DNA of 64,000 nucleotides from Pseudomonas sp. HS6 (GTDB lineage: Bacteria > Pseudomonadota > Gammaproteobacteria > Pseudomonadales > Pseudomonadaceae). Each line of letters opens with the position of its first letter. The stretch's first letter is position 1. Positions 1 through 8,582 of this stretch are shown here, in pieces. A program made the translations under genes and the position numbers. The stretch spans positions 1,674,001 through 1,738,000 of the forward strand of contig NZ_CP067412.1 of assembly GCF_023375815.1 (NCBI RefSeq). The letters are read 5' to 3'. Under the pieces are notes generated by a model, which ran no database searches, had not been told where the DNA came from, and saw only the letters and a program-made list of their open reading frames with translations.

Positions 1-645
1 TTTCGCGACAAACCCTCAGGCAACCTGCGCATTACCTCCGGGCGCCAGGCGTGCGAACTGGTGCTGCTGCCGATTGCCAGCGAGTTCCTGCAGGCTTATC
101 CGGACATTCGTCTGGAAGTGGTCGAAAGCGATGCGCTGCTGGACATCGTCGCTGCCGGATTCGATGCCGGCGTGCGTTTCGGCAACCGGCTGGAGGCGGA
201 CATGGTGTCGCTGCCCATCGGGCCGAACCTGCGTTCAGTGGTGGTCGGCTCGCCGGCGTTTTTCCAACGGCATCCCGCGCCGCAGAAACCTGAAGACCTG
301 CATGCCCTTCCCTGCATCCGCCATCGGTTCCCGAGCGGCTCGATGTACCGCTGGGAGTTCGAACGCGGTGGCATTGAACAGGAAATCGAAGTCAACGGCC
401 CACTGACCCTGGGTGATGTCAGCCTGATGGTCGGCCCGGCGCTGCAAGGTCTGGGGTTGGCTTATGTCTTCGAAGACATGGTCAGCGAGCACCTCGCGGC
501 CGGGTCTCTGGTGCAGGTGTTGGCGGACTGGTGCCCGTACTATCCAGGCCTGCATCTGTATTACCCGAGCCGGCGCCATGTACCGGCGCCGCTCAAGGCG
601 TTCATCGACTTTGCCCGCAACGTTCGCGACGGCAAAACGGGCTAG
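1..645 (+). CDS. LysR-family transcriptional regulator, C-terminal part (5' end outside window)
   Basis: The reading frame is open from base 1, so the helix-turn-helix domain lies upstream of the window. The 214 visible codons form a LysR substrate-binding (effector) domain: a G-N-L-R-I-T strand opens the domain, followed by an FLQAYPDIRLEV strand and an AGFDAGVRFG segment, both typical of the AaeR/DsdC-like LysR branch. It ends in a TAG that directly abuts the convergent DUF1624 gene. The inducer and target genes cannot be read from this fragment. The family assignment is firm; the specific regulon is unknown. Confidence 0.9.
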   Translation, partial: FRDKPSGNLRITSGRQACELVLLPIASEFLQAYPDIRLEVVESDALLDIVAAGFDAGVRFGNRLEADMVSLPIGPNLRSVVVGSPAFFQRHPAPQKPEDLHALPCIRHRFPSGSMYRWEFERGGIEQEIEVNGPLTLGDVSLMVGPALQGLGLAYVFEDMVSEHLAAGSLVQVLADWCPYYPGLHLYYPSRRHVPAPLKAFIDFARNVRDGKTG

Positions 646-1815
646 CTACAGATACTTCAACCAGGCGATGTCGCGTCGCCGGGCCTTCAGTGCGGAGAAC
701 CAGCGCACCGCCGGGAACAGCACAACCGCCAGCACCATCGCTGCCATCCACACTGCCGCTACCGACGAGAAACCGAAATAACTGCCCTGATTGAGCCCGA
801 CCAACGCCACACCGATCAGATAAAGCACCTTCAGTGCATACAGGTGCAGCAGGTAGAAAAACATCGGCGCCGAACCGAATACCGTCAGCCAGCGAATCCA
901 CCGTCGATCCTGTGCACGCTCGAACACCAGCAACAGCAGCAGCCCGACACTCACCGTCAGCGTGATGAACAACAACGACGGCGGGTATTTGGTGATGTTG
1001 AAAAAGCTCATCAGGGTTTGCAGGCTGCTGTCACCGACCGCCCATGGTTTTTCGCCATAACTGTTAACCAGCCGCAGCGCCACGAAACCCAGCAGCCCGG
1101 CGATACCACCGATCAGCAAACGCCGCTGGCGCACACCCACATCGGCCATTCGGGCAAACCACGGCCCCAGCGCGTAACCCAGACCGATCACACCGATCCA
1201 CGGCAGCAGCGGGTACGAGGTGCGCAGGCGCAAGGTATCGCCCGCCTCGATCCAGCCGCGGTCATGCAGGATCGCCCAGGGTACGTGCAGTGCCGACTCG
1301 GTTCCGACGTGCAATCCGTCGAGCAGGTTGTGCCCGGCGATGATCGTCAGGCTCAACGTCAACAACAGCCAGCGTGGCAACCAGACCAGCAGCGACAGCG
1401 CGATCATGCTCAGGCCGATCGCCCAGATCACCTGCAGGTAGATCACGGTTGGCGGCAACTGGAACGTCCAGGCGAAATTCACCAGGGTGAATTCGAGCAC
1501 CACCAGGAACAGACCACGCTTGAACAGAAAGGCACTGACGTCAGCCTTGCCGTCGTACTTCTCCCCGAAGAGCCACGCCGACAATCCGGTCAGCAGCACG
1601 AACGCCGGCGCGCACAGATGCGCCAGAGTGCGGCTGAAAAACAGCGCCGGCTCGGTGCTGGCGATGTCCATCGGATCAGAGACCTGACGATGCAGCAGAA
1701 AGGTTTCGCGCACGTGATCCAGCAGCATGAACAGAATGACCAGGCCACGCAGCGCATCAATGGACAGCAGCCGGCCAGTCGCCGGCGGGAAGTTTCGGGG
1801 AGCAGCAAGGGACAT
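646..1815 (-). CDS. DUF1624 / HGSNAT-like membrane protein
   Basis: A 389-residue integral membrane protein with about ten hydrophobic helices. The N-terminal RLLSIDALRGLVILFMLLDH segment (about residues 15-34) is the hallmark of the DUF1624 family, related to the heparan-alpha-glucosaminide N-acetyltransferase catalytic domain; the first-helix histidine is present. Members are thought to be membrane acyltransferases, but the bacterial substrate is unknown and I do not propose one. The start is an ATG without a strong Shine-Dalgarno sequence. The stop codon abuts that of the convergent LysR gene, and 105 bases separate the start from the upstream ydiJ-like gene, so it may be transcribed alone. 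Confidence 0.85.
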   Translation of the reverse strand: MSLAAPRNFPPATGRLLSIDALRGLVILFMLLDHVRETFLLHRQVSDPMDIASTEPALFFSRTLAHLCAPAFVLLTGLSAWLFGEKYDGKADVSAFLFKRGLFLVVLEFTLVNFAWTFQLPPTVIYLQVIWAIGLSMIALSLLVWLPRWLLLTLSLTIIAGHNLLDGLHVGTESALHVPWAILHDRGWIEAGDTLRLRTSYPLLPWIGVIGLGYALGPWFARMADVGVRQRRLLIGGIAGLLGFVALRLVNSYGEKPWAVGDSSLQTLMSFFNITKYPPSLLFITLTVSVGLLLLLVFERAQDRRWIRWLTVFGSAPMFFYLLHLYALKVLYLIGVALVGLNQGSYFGFSSVAAVWMAAMVLAVVLFPAVRWFSALKARRRDIAWLKYL

Positions 1816-1920
1816 GAAAGGTTCGCAATCGAGTGAAGAGTTCGACCGGGCCGCACACGTACGGCCCGAATATTTGCGTTATCTTATAACATGAAAGGAC
1901 GCCTCAATTGCTAACGGTTC

Positions 1921-4900
1921 TCAAGGCGTACGCAGCTGCTCAAGCAGCACCTGCAACGGATGACGCACGGCTCGGTCGGCCTGCCGCTTGACCTGGCTGC
2001 GGCACGAATAACCGGTCGCCAGCGCTTCACCCCGATCTGCCGGCGCCTCGATCTGCTTCGCCCAGGACTGCTCGTAAATCGCCCCCGAGGTCTCGCGATT
2101 GCGCGCTTCGTGCCCATACGTGCCGGACATCCCGCAGCATCCGGTGGCCTGGGTCGTCAGTTTCAAGCCGACACGTTCGAACACCTGCTCCCATTGCCGG
2201 GTCGCGGCGGGTGCGTTGGTTTTCTCGGTGCAGTGCGCGAGCAGGCGGAAGCTTTCTCCTTCTCGCGAATCTGTCCGTTGCGGCATGACCTTGAGCAACC
2301 ACTCCTGCACCAGTGCGACTTCGGGGCAATCCTCCATCCCCGGCACTTTGAGGTATTCCTGGCGATACACCAGGGTCATCGCCGGATCGAGCCCCACCAG
2401 CGGCACTCCGACCTCGGCCAGTGCGCGCAGTTGCCCGGCATTGCGCAGCGCCGCGCGATTGAACGCAGAGAGGAAGCCCTGCACATGCAGCGGCTTGCCG
2501 TTGGCGCTGAACGGTGCCAGATAAACCTGATACCCCAGTCGCGAAATCAGTTCGATCAGATCCGCCAGCAACGGCGCCTCGAAATACCGGGTGAACGCGT
2601 CCTGCACCAGTACCACACTGCGTTCACGTTGTGCCTGAGTCAGCGCCGAAAGCACCTCGACCGACCCCGGTTGGACCTGCCAGCGACGCATGGCCGCGTG
2701 GAAATCGAAACGGCTGAGCAACGGCACATCGACCATTCCACCAAGCCGCTCGATCAAACGACGGCTGAACGAGGCGCCCATCAAACCGTTGTAGAGAAAC
2801 GGAATCCGCGCCATGTACGGAATCGTGTATTCCAGCGAGGCAATCAGATAATCCCGCGCGGGGCGTAGATAACGCGTGTGATACAGCTCAAGAAACCGCG
2901 AGCGGAAATCCGGCACGTTGACCTTCACCGGGCACTGCCCCGCGCAGGACTTGCACGCCAGGCAGCCGGCCATGGCGTCGTACACCTCATGGGAGAAGTC
3001 CTGTTCCTGCGCGCGGCTGTTGCGCCAGCGCTGCAGCAACGTGCTGAAAAACGGCGGACGACGACTGGCATCGGACAACACATCAACCCCCGCCTCGCCC
3101 TGCAAACGCAGCCACTCACGGATCAACGAGGCGCGGCCCTTGGGCGATTGCGCACGCTGGCGGGTGGCTTTCCACGACGGGCACATCGCATCGTCGGGAT
3201 CGAAGTTGTAGCAGGCGCCGTTGCCGTTGCAGTGCATGGCCGCGCCGTAGTCCTGCCAGACTTTTTCGTCGATCTGCCGGTCCAGCTCGCCCCGCAGAGT
3301 CACTTCGTCAATCTTCAGCAGTGCGGCGCCGGGAATATTCGACGTGGCGATCTTGCCGGGATTGAACTGGTTAAACGGATCGAACGCCGCCTTCAAGGCT
3401 TGCAGCGCCGGATACAAATCACCGAAAAAGGCCGGCGCGTATTCCGAACGCAGTCCCTTGCCATGCTCGCCCCACAGCAGGCCACCGTAACGCTGGGTCA
3501 GCGCGGCCACACCGTCAGACACCGGTCGCACCAGTGCGGCTTGTTGCGGGTCTTTCATGTCGAGAATCGGCCGCACGTGCAAAACACCGGCATCGACGTG
3601 GCCGAACATGCCGTATTGCAGCTTATGGCTGTCGAGCAGTTCGCGCAGTTCGGCGATGTACTCGGCGAGATGTTGCGGTGGCACGGCGGTGTCTTCGACA
3701 AATGGCTGCGGCCGCGCTTCACCGGCGACGTTGCCGAGCAAGCCCACTGCGCGCTTGCGCATGCCATAGACGCGATTCACTGCCGCATGCCCGACGGCCA
3801 GCGTATGGCCCAGTCGCTCGACTGTGGCGTCGCTGCCCAAGTGCTGGACGAAAGCCTCGACCCGGCCTTGCAGCTCCTCGGGATCGTCGCCACAGAACTC
3901 CACCAGGTTGATCCCCAGCGTCGGTCGTTCGGCGCTTTCCGGGAAATACTCGGCGACGCCGTGCCAGACAATGTCCTGCATGGCCAACAACAGCACTTTG
4001 GAGTCGACGGTTTCGATCGACAACGGTTTGAGCGCCATCAACGCCCGGGCATCGCGCAAGGCATCCATGAAGCCGGCATAGCGGATGTTCACCAGCATCG
4101 TGTGCTTGGGGATCGGCAACACGTTGAGCTTGGCTTCGACCACAAACCCCAGCGAACCCTCGGCGCCACACAGCACGCTGTTGAGGTTGAAACGGTTGTC
4201 GGCTTCGCGCAGGTGCGCCAGGTCGTAGCCGGTCAGGCAGCGGTTGAGATCGGGGAAGGTTTCCCGGATCAACTCGCCCTGCTCATCGATGATCTGCTGT
4301 GCACAGCGATACACCTCGCCGGCCCGGCCCTCACGGGCGCATTCCACGGCCAGCTCACTTTCTTCCAGCGGGCGGCCGTGCAAGCGCTCGCCACCACGCA
4401 GGACCATGTGCAGTTCCAGCACGTGGTCGCGGGTCTTGCCGTAGGTGCAACTGCCCTGGCCACTGGCGTCGGTATTGATCATGCCGCCGACGGTGGCGCG
4501 GTTCGAGGTCGACAGTTCCGGGGCGAAAAACAGCCCGGCGGATTTCAGGGCGGCGTTCAGTTGATCCTTCACCACACCGGCCTGCACCCGCACCCAACGC
4601 TGTTCAACGTTAATTTCGAGGATGCGATTCATGTGCCGCGACAGGTCGACGACGATGCCGTCGGTCAACGACTGACCGTTGGTGCCGGTACCGCCGCCGC
4701 GAGGGGTGATCACCACTTTCTGGTAAGCCGGGTCGGCGATCAGGCGAGCCAGCAGCGCTACGTCGTCGGCATCGCGCGGGAATACCGCCGCTTGCGGCAA
4801 GCGCTGATAGATCGAGTTGTCGGTGGCCAGCACCACGCGGCTGGCGTAGTCGGCACTGATTTCGCCGCGAAAACCGCTGGTTTCAAGGGCTTTGAGAAAC

Positions 4901-4950
4901 TGCTGGTAATCGGTGTTCAACGCGGTGGAAGGCGACAGCTGGGCAATCAT
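1921..4950 (-). CDS. ydiJ: FAD-linked oxidase / 4Fe-4S dehydrogenase, YdiJ type (D-2-hydroxyacid oxidation)
   Basis: A protein of about 1009 residues with the YdiJ architecture. An N-terminal FAD_binding_4 domain carries RGGGTGTNG at about residues 84-92. A FAD-oxidase C-terminal domain follows, then a ferredoxin-like CLACKSCAGQCPVKV motif near residue 660 and a CCG-type cysteine-rich domain with TGCCGMSGTYG near residue 934. Characterised relatives oxidise D-2-hydroxyglutarate or related D-2-hydroxyacids and pass electrons to the respiratory chain; the exact substrate is inferred. I chose ATG at 4950 because homologues begin with a MIAQLS-like N-terminus. An in-frame GTG at 5022 behind GGGAG would add 24 residues. 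A LysR gene is divergently placed 5' of it. Confidence 0.9.
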   Translation of the reverse strand: MIAQLSPSTALNTDYQQFLKALETSGFRGEISADYASRVVLATDNSIYQRLPQAAVFPRDADDVALLARLIADPAYQKVVITPRGGGTGTNGQSLTDGIVVDLSRHMNRILEINVEQRWVRVQAGVVKDQLNAALKSAGLFFAPELSTSNRATVGGMINTDASGQGSCTYGKTRDHVLELHMVLRGGERLHGRPLEESELAVECAREGRAGEVYRCAQQIIDEQGELIRETFPDLNRCLTGYDLAHLREADNRFNLNSVLCGAEGSLGFVVEAKLNVLPIPKHTMLVNIRYAGFMDALRDARALMALKPLSIETVDSKVLLLAMQDIVWHGVAEYFPESAERPTLGINLVEFCGDDPEELQGRVEAFVQHLGSDATVERLGHTLAVGHAAVNRVYGMRKRAVGLLGNVAGEARPQPFVEDTAVPPQHLAEYIAELRELLDSHKLQYGMFGHVDAGVLHVRPILDMKDPQQAALVRPVSDGVAALTQRYGGLLWGEHGKGLRSEYAPAFFGDLYPALQALKAAFDPFNQFNPGKIATSNIPGAALLKIDEVTLRGELDRQIDEKVWQDYGAAMHCNGNGACYNFDPDDAMCPSWKATRQRAQSPKGRASLIREWLRLQGEAGVDVLSDASRRPPFFSTLLQRWRNSRAQEQDFSHEVYDAMAGCLACKSCAGQCPVKVNVPDFRSRFLELYHTRYLRPARDYLIASLEYTIPYMARIPFLYNGLMGASFSRRLIERLGGMVDVPLLSRFDFHAAMRRWQVQPGSVEVLSALTQAQRERSVVLVQDAFTRYFEAPLLADLIELISRLGYQVYLAPFSANGKPLHVQGFLSAFNRAALRNAGQLRALAEVGVPLVGLDPAMTLVYRQEYLKVPGMEDCPEVALVQEWLLKVMPQRTDSREGESFRLLAHCTEKTNAPAATRQWEQVFERVGLKLTTQATGCCGMSGTYGHEARNRETSGAIYEQSWAKQIEAPADRGEALATGYSCRSQVKRQADRAVRHPLQVLLEQLRTP

Positions 4951-5109
4951 CGGGAAGGCAATCTCGGTCAAAAACGGGCCGTGTGGCGGTGAACAGTTGT
5001 GTGCAACGAATGATTGCGTCACGCTCCCGCCATCTCATAGGCCTTATGTTCATTGCAGAGCGATGCCGGGACAACCGTAAAATCGACCCGCAATCCATGA
5101 CTAAAACGA

Positions 5110-5994
5110 ATGAATCCGCGAACCCTCACCCCCTCGATGTCGTTGCTGCTGGCGTTTGAAGCCGCCGCACGCCATGAAAGCTACACCCGCGCCGCCCACG
5201 AACTGTCGCTGACCCAAAGCGCGGTCAGCCGCCAGGTGCAGATTCTGGAAAAGATGCTCGGCATGCGCCTGTTCAGCCGGGAAGGCCGCCGGGTGATCCT
5301 CACCGACGTCGGGCGCATGTATCAGCGCGAACTGTCCGAAGCCCTCGGGCAGATCCGCAGCGCGACCCTGCAGGCCATGGCGTTTGGCTCGGGCATTCAC
5401 AGTTTGCGCCTGGCGACCTTGCCGACCTTCGGCTCAAAATGGCTGCTGCCGCGCCTGAAGGATTTCTACACCGCGCACCCGGGCATGACCGTGCACCTGC
5501 ATTCGCGCATCGAAGCCATCGACTTCGACACCAGCGAAATCGACGCGGCGATTTGCGTCGGCGGTGGTGACTGGCCGGGGCTGACCGCTCACCGCCTGCA
5601 CACCGAAGAACTGGTGGTGATCGCCAGTGCGCAGCTGTCGGACACCGAACGTCGTGCAGCAGACGAAGATATCGCCCGGCAGCTGCTGCTCAAAGTCAGC
5701 AGTAACGCTCAGGCGTGGTCCGAGTGGTTCAGCCATCACGCCCTGCCCCATCGCAGCATGCGTATCGGGCCGAGTTTTGAAATGACCTCGCACTTGATCC
5801 AGGCCGTACGCGCCAATATCGGCATCGGGCTGGTGCCGAGGATTCTGGTGGAGGATGAATTGCACAATGGTGAATTGCTGCAATTGGGGGAGCCGATCAG
5901 CAGCCGGCGCAGTTATTACTTGGTGTATCCGGCGCGCAATGAGTCGTTGGCGTCGCTGAAGGCGTTTCGGGATTGGTTGGTGCAGACGCTCTGA
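5110..5994 (+). CDS. LysR-family transcriptional regulator (GcvA-like), divergent from ydiJ
   Basis: A full-length 294-residue LysR regulator. The winged HTH spans about residues 8-66 (SLLLAFEAAARHESYTRAA, then LTQSAVSRQV), followed by the substrate-binding domain from about residue 95. The sequence resembles the GcvA branch. It is transcribed away from the ydiJ-like gene, leaving about 160 bases between the two preferred starts, so it is the natural candidate to control ydiJ. An imperfect palindrome at 5051-5065 (CATTGC-aga-GCGATG) lies in that gap. Direct evidence for the target is lacking. Confidence 0.9.
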   Translation: MNPRTLTPSMSLLLAFEAAARHESYTRAAHELSLTQSAVSRQVQILEKMLGMRLFSREGRRVILTDVGRMYQRELSEALGQIRSATLQAMAFGSGIHSLRLATLPTFGSKWLLPRLKDFYTAHPGMTVHLHSRIEAIDFDTSEIDAAICVGGGDWPGLTAHRLHTEELVVIASAQLSDTERRAADEDIARQLLLKVSSNAQAWSEWFSHHALPHRSMRIGPSFEMTSHLIQAVRANIGIGLVPRILVEDELHNGELLQLGEPISSRRSYYLVYPARNESLASLKAFRDWLVQTL

Positions 5995-6030
5995 GTTGAT
6001 GCATGAGCCTCGACTGAGGCGTTGGCAACC

Positions 6031-6048
6031 GGGGCGAATAATCGCCCC
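6031..6048. terminator. Hairpin between convergent genes
   Basis: A GGGGCGA / TCGCCCC stem of 7 bp with a 4-base loop lies between the stop of the LysR gene and the stop of the minus-strand small gene. It probably serves as a bidirectional terminator, though no clear T-tract follows. Confidence 0.5.
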
Positions 6049-6057
6049 TTGCATCGG

Positions 6058-6183
6058 CTAACGCTTCAGCGGTGGTGGTGCCTTTGGACCCTTGATCAAT
6101 GGTTGATCCAACAACTTCCCGTCGGGTCCGACAAATAGTCGCTCCAAATGTTTCGGCATTGGTTGCGGTGCTCTGGCAGTCAT
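6058..6183 (-). CDS. Small 41-residue proline-rich protein coupled to the DUF6338 gene
   Basis: A 41-codon frame whose ATG overlaps the TGA of the upstream DUF6338 gene (ATGA), the classic arrangement for translational coupling. The product is basic and proline-rich (MTARAPQPMPKHLERLFVGP, then a tail ending in APPPLKR) with no signal peptide or membrane segment. The FVGPDGKLL segment looks like a short beta-hairpin. I recognise no family. The overlap, the absence of other explanation for the stretch and the hairpin immediately downstream argue that it is a genuine gene. It could modulate or accompany its membrane-protein partner. Confidence 0.6.
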   Translation of the reverse strand: MTARAPQPMPKHLERLFVGPDGKLLDQPLIKGPKAPPPLKR

Positions 6184-6785
6184 GATGAATCCTCTGATGC
6201 GGGGCTGAACTCAACCCATTTAACCTTCGCGGAATCTATCAGCAAAAATTCGGCACCAATAGGATCCAATTTGCCATCTTCGTTGAGCCAGCGTGGAAAC
6301 TTCATCAAAAACTGCCCGGTGTTTGACTCCGGTGGCCACTCGACTGGCCAGCCTAGCACGCGCCTTTCATCATCCAGATGAAGGGTGATGAATCGATCAT
6401 ATTGAGCGAAAGCGCAGAACCATTCACTGGGATAGGAAGATTGTTTCGTTACGTTTCTACTGCGCAACCACCTATGCAATTTGCCGTTGGTGGCCAGACA
6501 ACAAGCGACCAACCCCAGCAGCAACGAAGCAGAAAAAGCCCAGCACGCTTGCGCTTTCGCATCCCATTTTCCTACAGAAAACCCCCACTCCCCCACCCAC
6601 AGACAAACCGCCCCAATCCCCAATACCATCCCATGAATCACAAACGTAAAAATCAACGCCTGCACAATCTGCCCGAACGTATCCGGCCGCTTGAACGCGG
6701 TCAGGGTGTAGAAAATCCAGGTCGAGACAAACCCCGGGATCAGGTACTGCAACAGCGGAATCACGTCTTTCACCAGATCATCCAT
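6180..6785 (-). CDS. DUF6338 family membrane protein
   Basis: A 201-residue protein with three predicted membrane segments in its first 115 residues (LLQYLIPGFVSTWIFYTLTA; LIFTFVIHGMVLGIGAVCLW; SASLLLGLVACCLA) and a soluble C-terminal half. The opening LIPGFV...FYTLTAF resembles the DUF6338 family, which is of unknown function and scattered in accessory regions. The C-terminal half contains FITLHLDDERRVLGWPVEWP. It overlaps a 41-codon gene downstream by four bases. A strong hairpin at 6831-6857 isolates it from the catabolic operon upstream. Function is unknown. Confidence 0.75.
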   Translation of the reverse strand: MDDLVKDVIPLLQYLIPGFVSTWIFYTLTAFKRPDTFGQIVQALIFTFVIHGMVLGIGAVCLWVGEWGFSVGKWDAKAQACWAFSASLLLGLVACCLATNGKLHRWLRSRNVTKQSSYPSEWFCAFAQYDRFITLHLDDERRVLGWPVEWPPESNTGQFLMKFPRWLNEDGKLDPIGAEFLLIDSAKVKWVEFSPASEDSS

Positions 6786-6830
6786 GATCGGCAGCTCCTT
6801 GAATCAAAAAACCAACTCTCCCGAAACAAC

Positions 6831-6857
6831 AATGCCGGCCCGTAACGGGCCGGCATT
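6831..6857. terminator. Strong GC hairpin after the catabolic operon
   Basis: AATGCCGGCCCG and its exact complement are separated by TAA, giving a 12-bp stem. It lies downstream of the GMC oxidoreductase stop and just upstream of the DUF6338 start, so it most likely ends transcription of the minus-strand operon. Confidence 0.75.
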
Positions 6858-6908
6858 CAAAGCCTAGTGCACGCGGGTAAAACGCCCGCGATCAACTGTC
6901 ACCGCGCA

Positions 6909-8522
6909 TTACGCATCCTGCAGAATCAGATCCGCGCCCTTCTCCGCCACCATCAGCACCGCCGCATGGGTGTTGCCCGATGTCACGTTGGGGAAGATCG
7001 ACGCATCGACAATCCGCAACCCGTCGAGGCCATGCACCTTGAGGCGCTTGTCGACCACCGAACTTTGCTCGTCCGCACCCATCGCGCAGGAGCCGCACAG
7101 GTGATAGATCGAGCCGCAGTTGTCACGGAAGTACTGCAGCATTTGCTCGTCGGTTTCCACCGCCGGCCCCGGCAAGACTTCATCGACCGTGATGCCCTTC
7201 AACGAAGGCGCGCCCATGATCTTGCGCATCAGGCGACTGCCCTGGATTACCTCGTCGATGTCTTTCTGCGTGCTCAGGTAGTTCGGGTCGATCAGCGCTG
7301 CATCGCGCGGATTTTTCGAAGCAATCTCGATGTACCCGCGACTGGTCGGGCGGCACGGGTTGAAGCACAGCAGGAAGCCTGAATACGGTTCGGGCTTGAG
7401 GCTGGCCTTGTTGTTTTTCGGTATCTGATACGACAGCGGGTTGAAATACAGCTGCAGGTTCGGATGGCCTTGCTCCGAGTTGCCACGGAAGAAACCACCG
7501 GCCTGGTTGACGCTCATTGCCAGTGCACCCTTGCGGGTCAGCAGGTATTTGACGCCGAGTTTGAACTGGCCGAACAGCGAGCTGAGCTCATCGTTCAGGG
7601 TCGGAATATTGGCCTTGTAGTAGTAGCTGACGCACAGGTGATCCTGCAGGTTCTGCCCCACCGCCGGCAGGTGTTTCACCACGGGAATCTGATGCTTGGC
7701 CAGCAAGGCGCGATCCGCGACGCCGGACAATTGCAGGATCTTCGGCGTATCGACCGCGCCCGCACACAAGATCACTTCCTTGCGCGCCGTGAAGGTCCGC
7801 ACCACGCCATGCTGGGTGATGGAAATGCCGGTGGCGCGCTGCTGGCTTTCATCGAACAGGATCCGATCAACCAACGCGTAATGCTCGACGGTCAGGTTCG
7901 GCCGGCTCAGCGCCGGGTGCAAATGGGCGAAGCTGCTGGAGCTGCGCTGACCGTTGCGGGTGTTGACGTCGTAGATACCCGCGCCTTCGAATTTCGGCCC
8001 GTTGAAATCGTCGCTGCGCGGGTAACCGAGTTCATCGCAACCCTTGAGGAACACGTCGCAGATCGGGTGAGTCTGGCCGGCCATCGGGGTGATGCTGATC
8101 GGGCCGCTGCTGCCGTGGTATTCGCTGTCGCCCAGCGGATGGTTTTCCAGTTTGCGGAAATACGGCAGCACATCCTTGAAGCCCCAGCCGTCGTTGCCGT
8201 TGGCTGCCCAGTCGTTGAAGTCATGAGCCTGGCCGCGCACGTAGATCATCGCGTTGATCGAGCCCGAACCGCCCTGGACCTTGCCGCGCGGGGCGTAGAT
8301 TTCGCGATTGCCCAACTGCTTCTGCGGCTGGCTGTAGTACATCCAGTTGAAGGTCGGGTTGTAATACATTTTGGCGAAGCCGACCGGGATCTTGAACCAC
8401 AGGGAACTGTCCTTGCCGCCCGCCTCCAGCAGCAGCACCGTGTGTTGGCCCGAGGCCGAAAGCCGGTTGGCCAGCACGCAGCCAGCGGCGCCTGCGCCAG
8501 CGATGATGTAGTCGTATGTCAT
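6909..8522 (-). CDS. GMC-family FAD-dependent alcohol oxidoreductase
   Basis: A 537-residue glucose-methanol-choline oxidoreductase. The N-terminal Rossmann motif is IIAGAGAAGCVLANRL (residues 6-21), the GMC signature GGSGSINAMIYVRG lies at about 84-97, and the catalytic-region histidine is in NVTSGNTHAAVLMVAEKGAD near the C-terminus. The family oxidises an alcohol to an aldehyde or lactone using FAD. It is the last gene of an operon with an enolase-superfamily enzyme, an MFS transporter and an aldehyde dehydrogenase, which suggests oxidation of a polyol, sugar or similar alcohol feeding the aldehyde dehydrogenase. It resembles choline dehydrogenase-like proteins, but no betaine genes are adjacent. 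Confidence 0.9.
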   Translation of the reverse strand: MTYDYIIAGAGAAGCVLANRLSASGQHTVLLLEAGGKDSSLWFKIPVGFAKMYYNPTFNWMYYSQPQKQLGNREIYAPRGKVQGGSGSINAMIYVRGQAHDFNDWAANGNDGWGFKDVLPYFRKLENHPLGDSEYHGSSGPISITPMAGQTHPICDVFLKGCDELGYPRSDDFNGPKFEGAGIYDVNTRNGQRSSSSFAHLHPALSRPNLTVEHYALVDRILFDESQQRATGISITQHGVVRTFTARKEVILCAGAVDTPKILQLSGVADRALLAKHQIPVVKHLPAVGQNLQDHLCVSYYYKANIPTLNDELSSLFGQFKLGVKYLLTRKGALAMSVNQAGGFFRGNSEQGHPNLQLYFNPLSYQIPKNNKASLKPEPYSGFLLCFNPCRPTSRGYIEIASKNPRDAALIDPNYLSTQKDIDEVIQGSRLMRKIMGAPSLKGITVDEVLPGPAVETDEQMLQYFRDNCGSIYHLCGSCAMGADEQSSVVDKRLKVHGLDGLRIVDASIFPNVTSGNTHAAVLMVAEKGADLILQDA

Positions 8523-8553
8523 GCACGGTTACCGCGTAAGTCTTTTTATCGAA

Positions 8554-8573
8554 CCCGCCCGTTGCCGGGCGGG
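8554..8573 (-). promoter_or_regulatory. Intra-operon hairpin between the enolase-superfamily and GMC genes
   Basis: CCCGCCCG-ttgc-CGGGCGGG forms an 8-bp GC stem in the 60-base gap. It has no T-tract, so it may tune differential expression or mRNA stability rather than act as a full terminator. Confidence 0.45.
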
Positions 8574-8582
8574 GAAATCCCG

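Noticed and set aside
844..1836. Plus-strand 330-codon frame opposite the DUF1624 gene
   Set aside because: Gln/Arg-rich low-complexity translation without homologous motifs; antisense shadow.
2878..4992. Long plus-strand open frame (about 700 codons) opposite the ydiJ-like gene
   Set aside because: It mirrors the codon bias of the minus-strand gene, has no ribosome binding site or family resemblance and is a typical antisense shadow in high-GC DNA.
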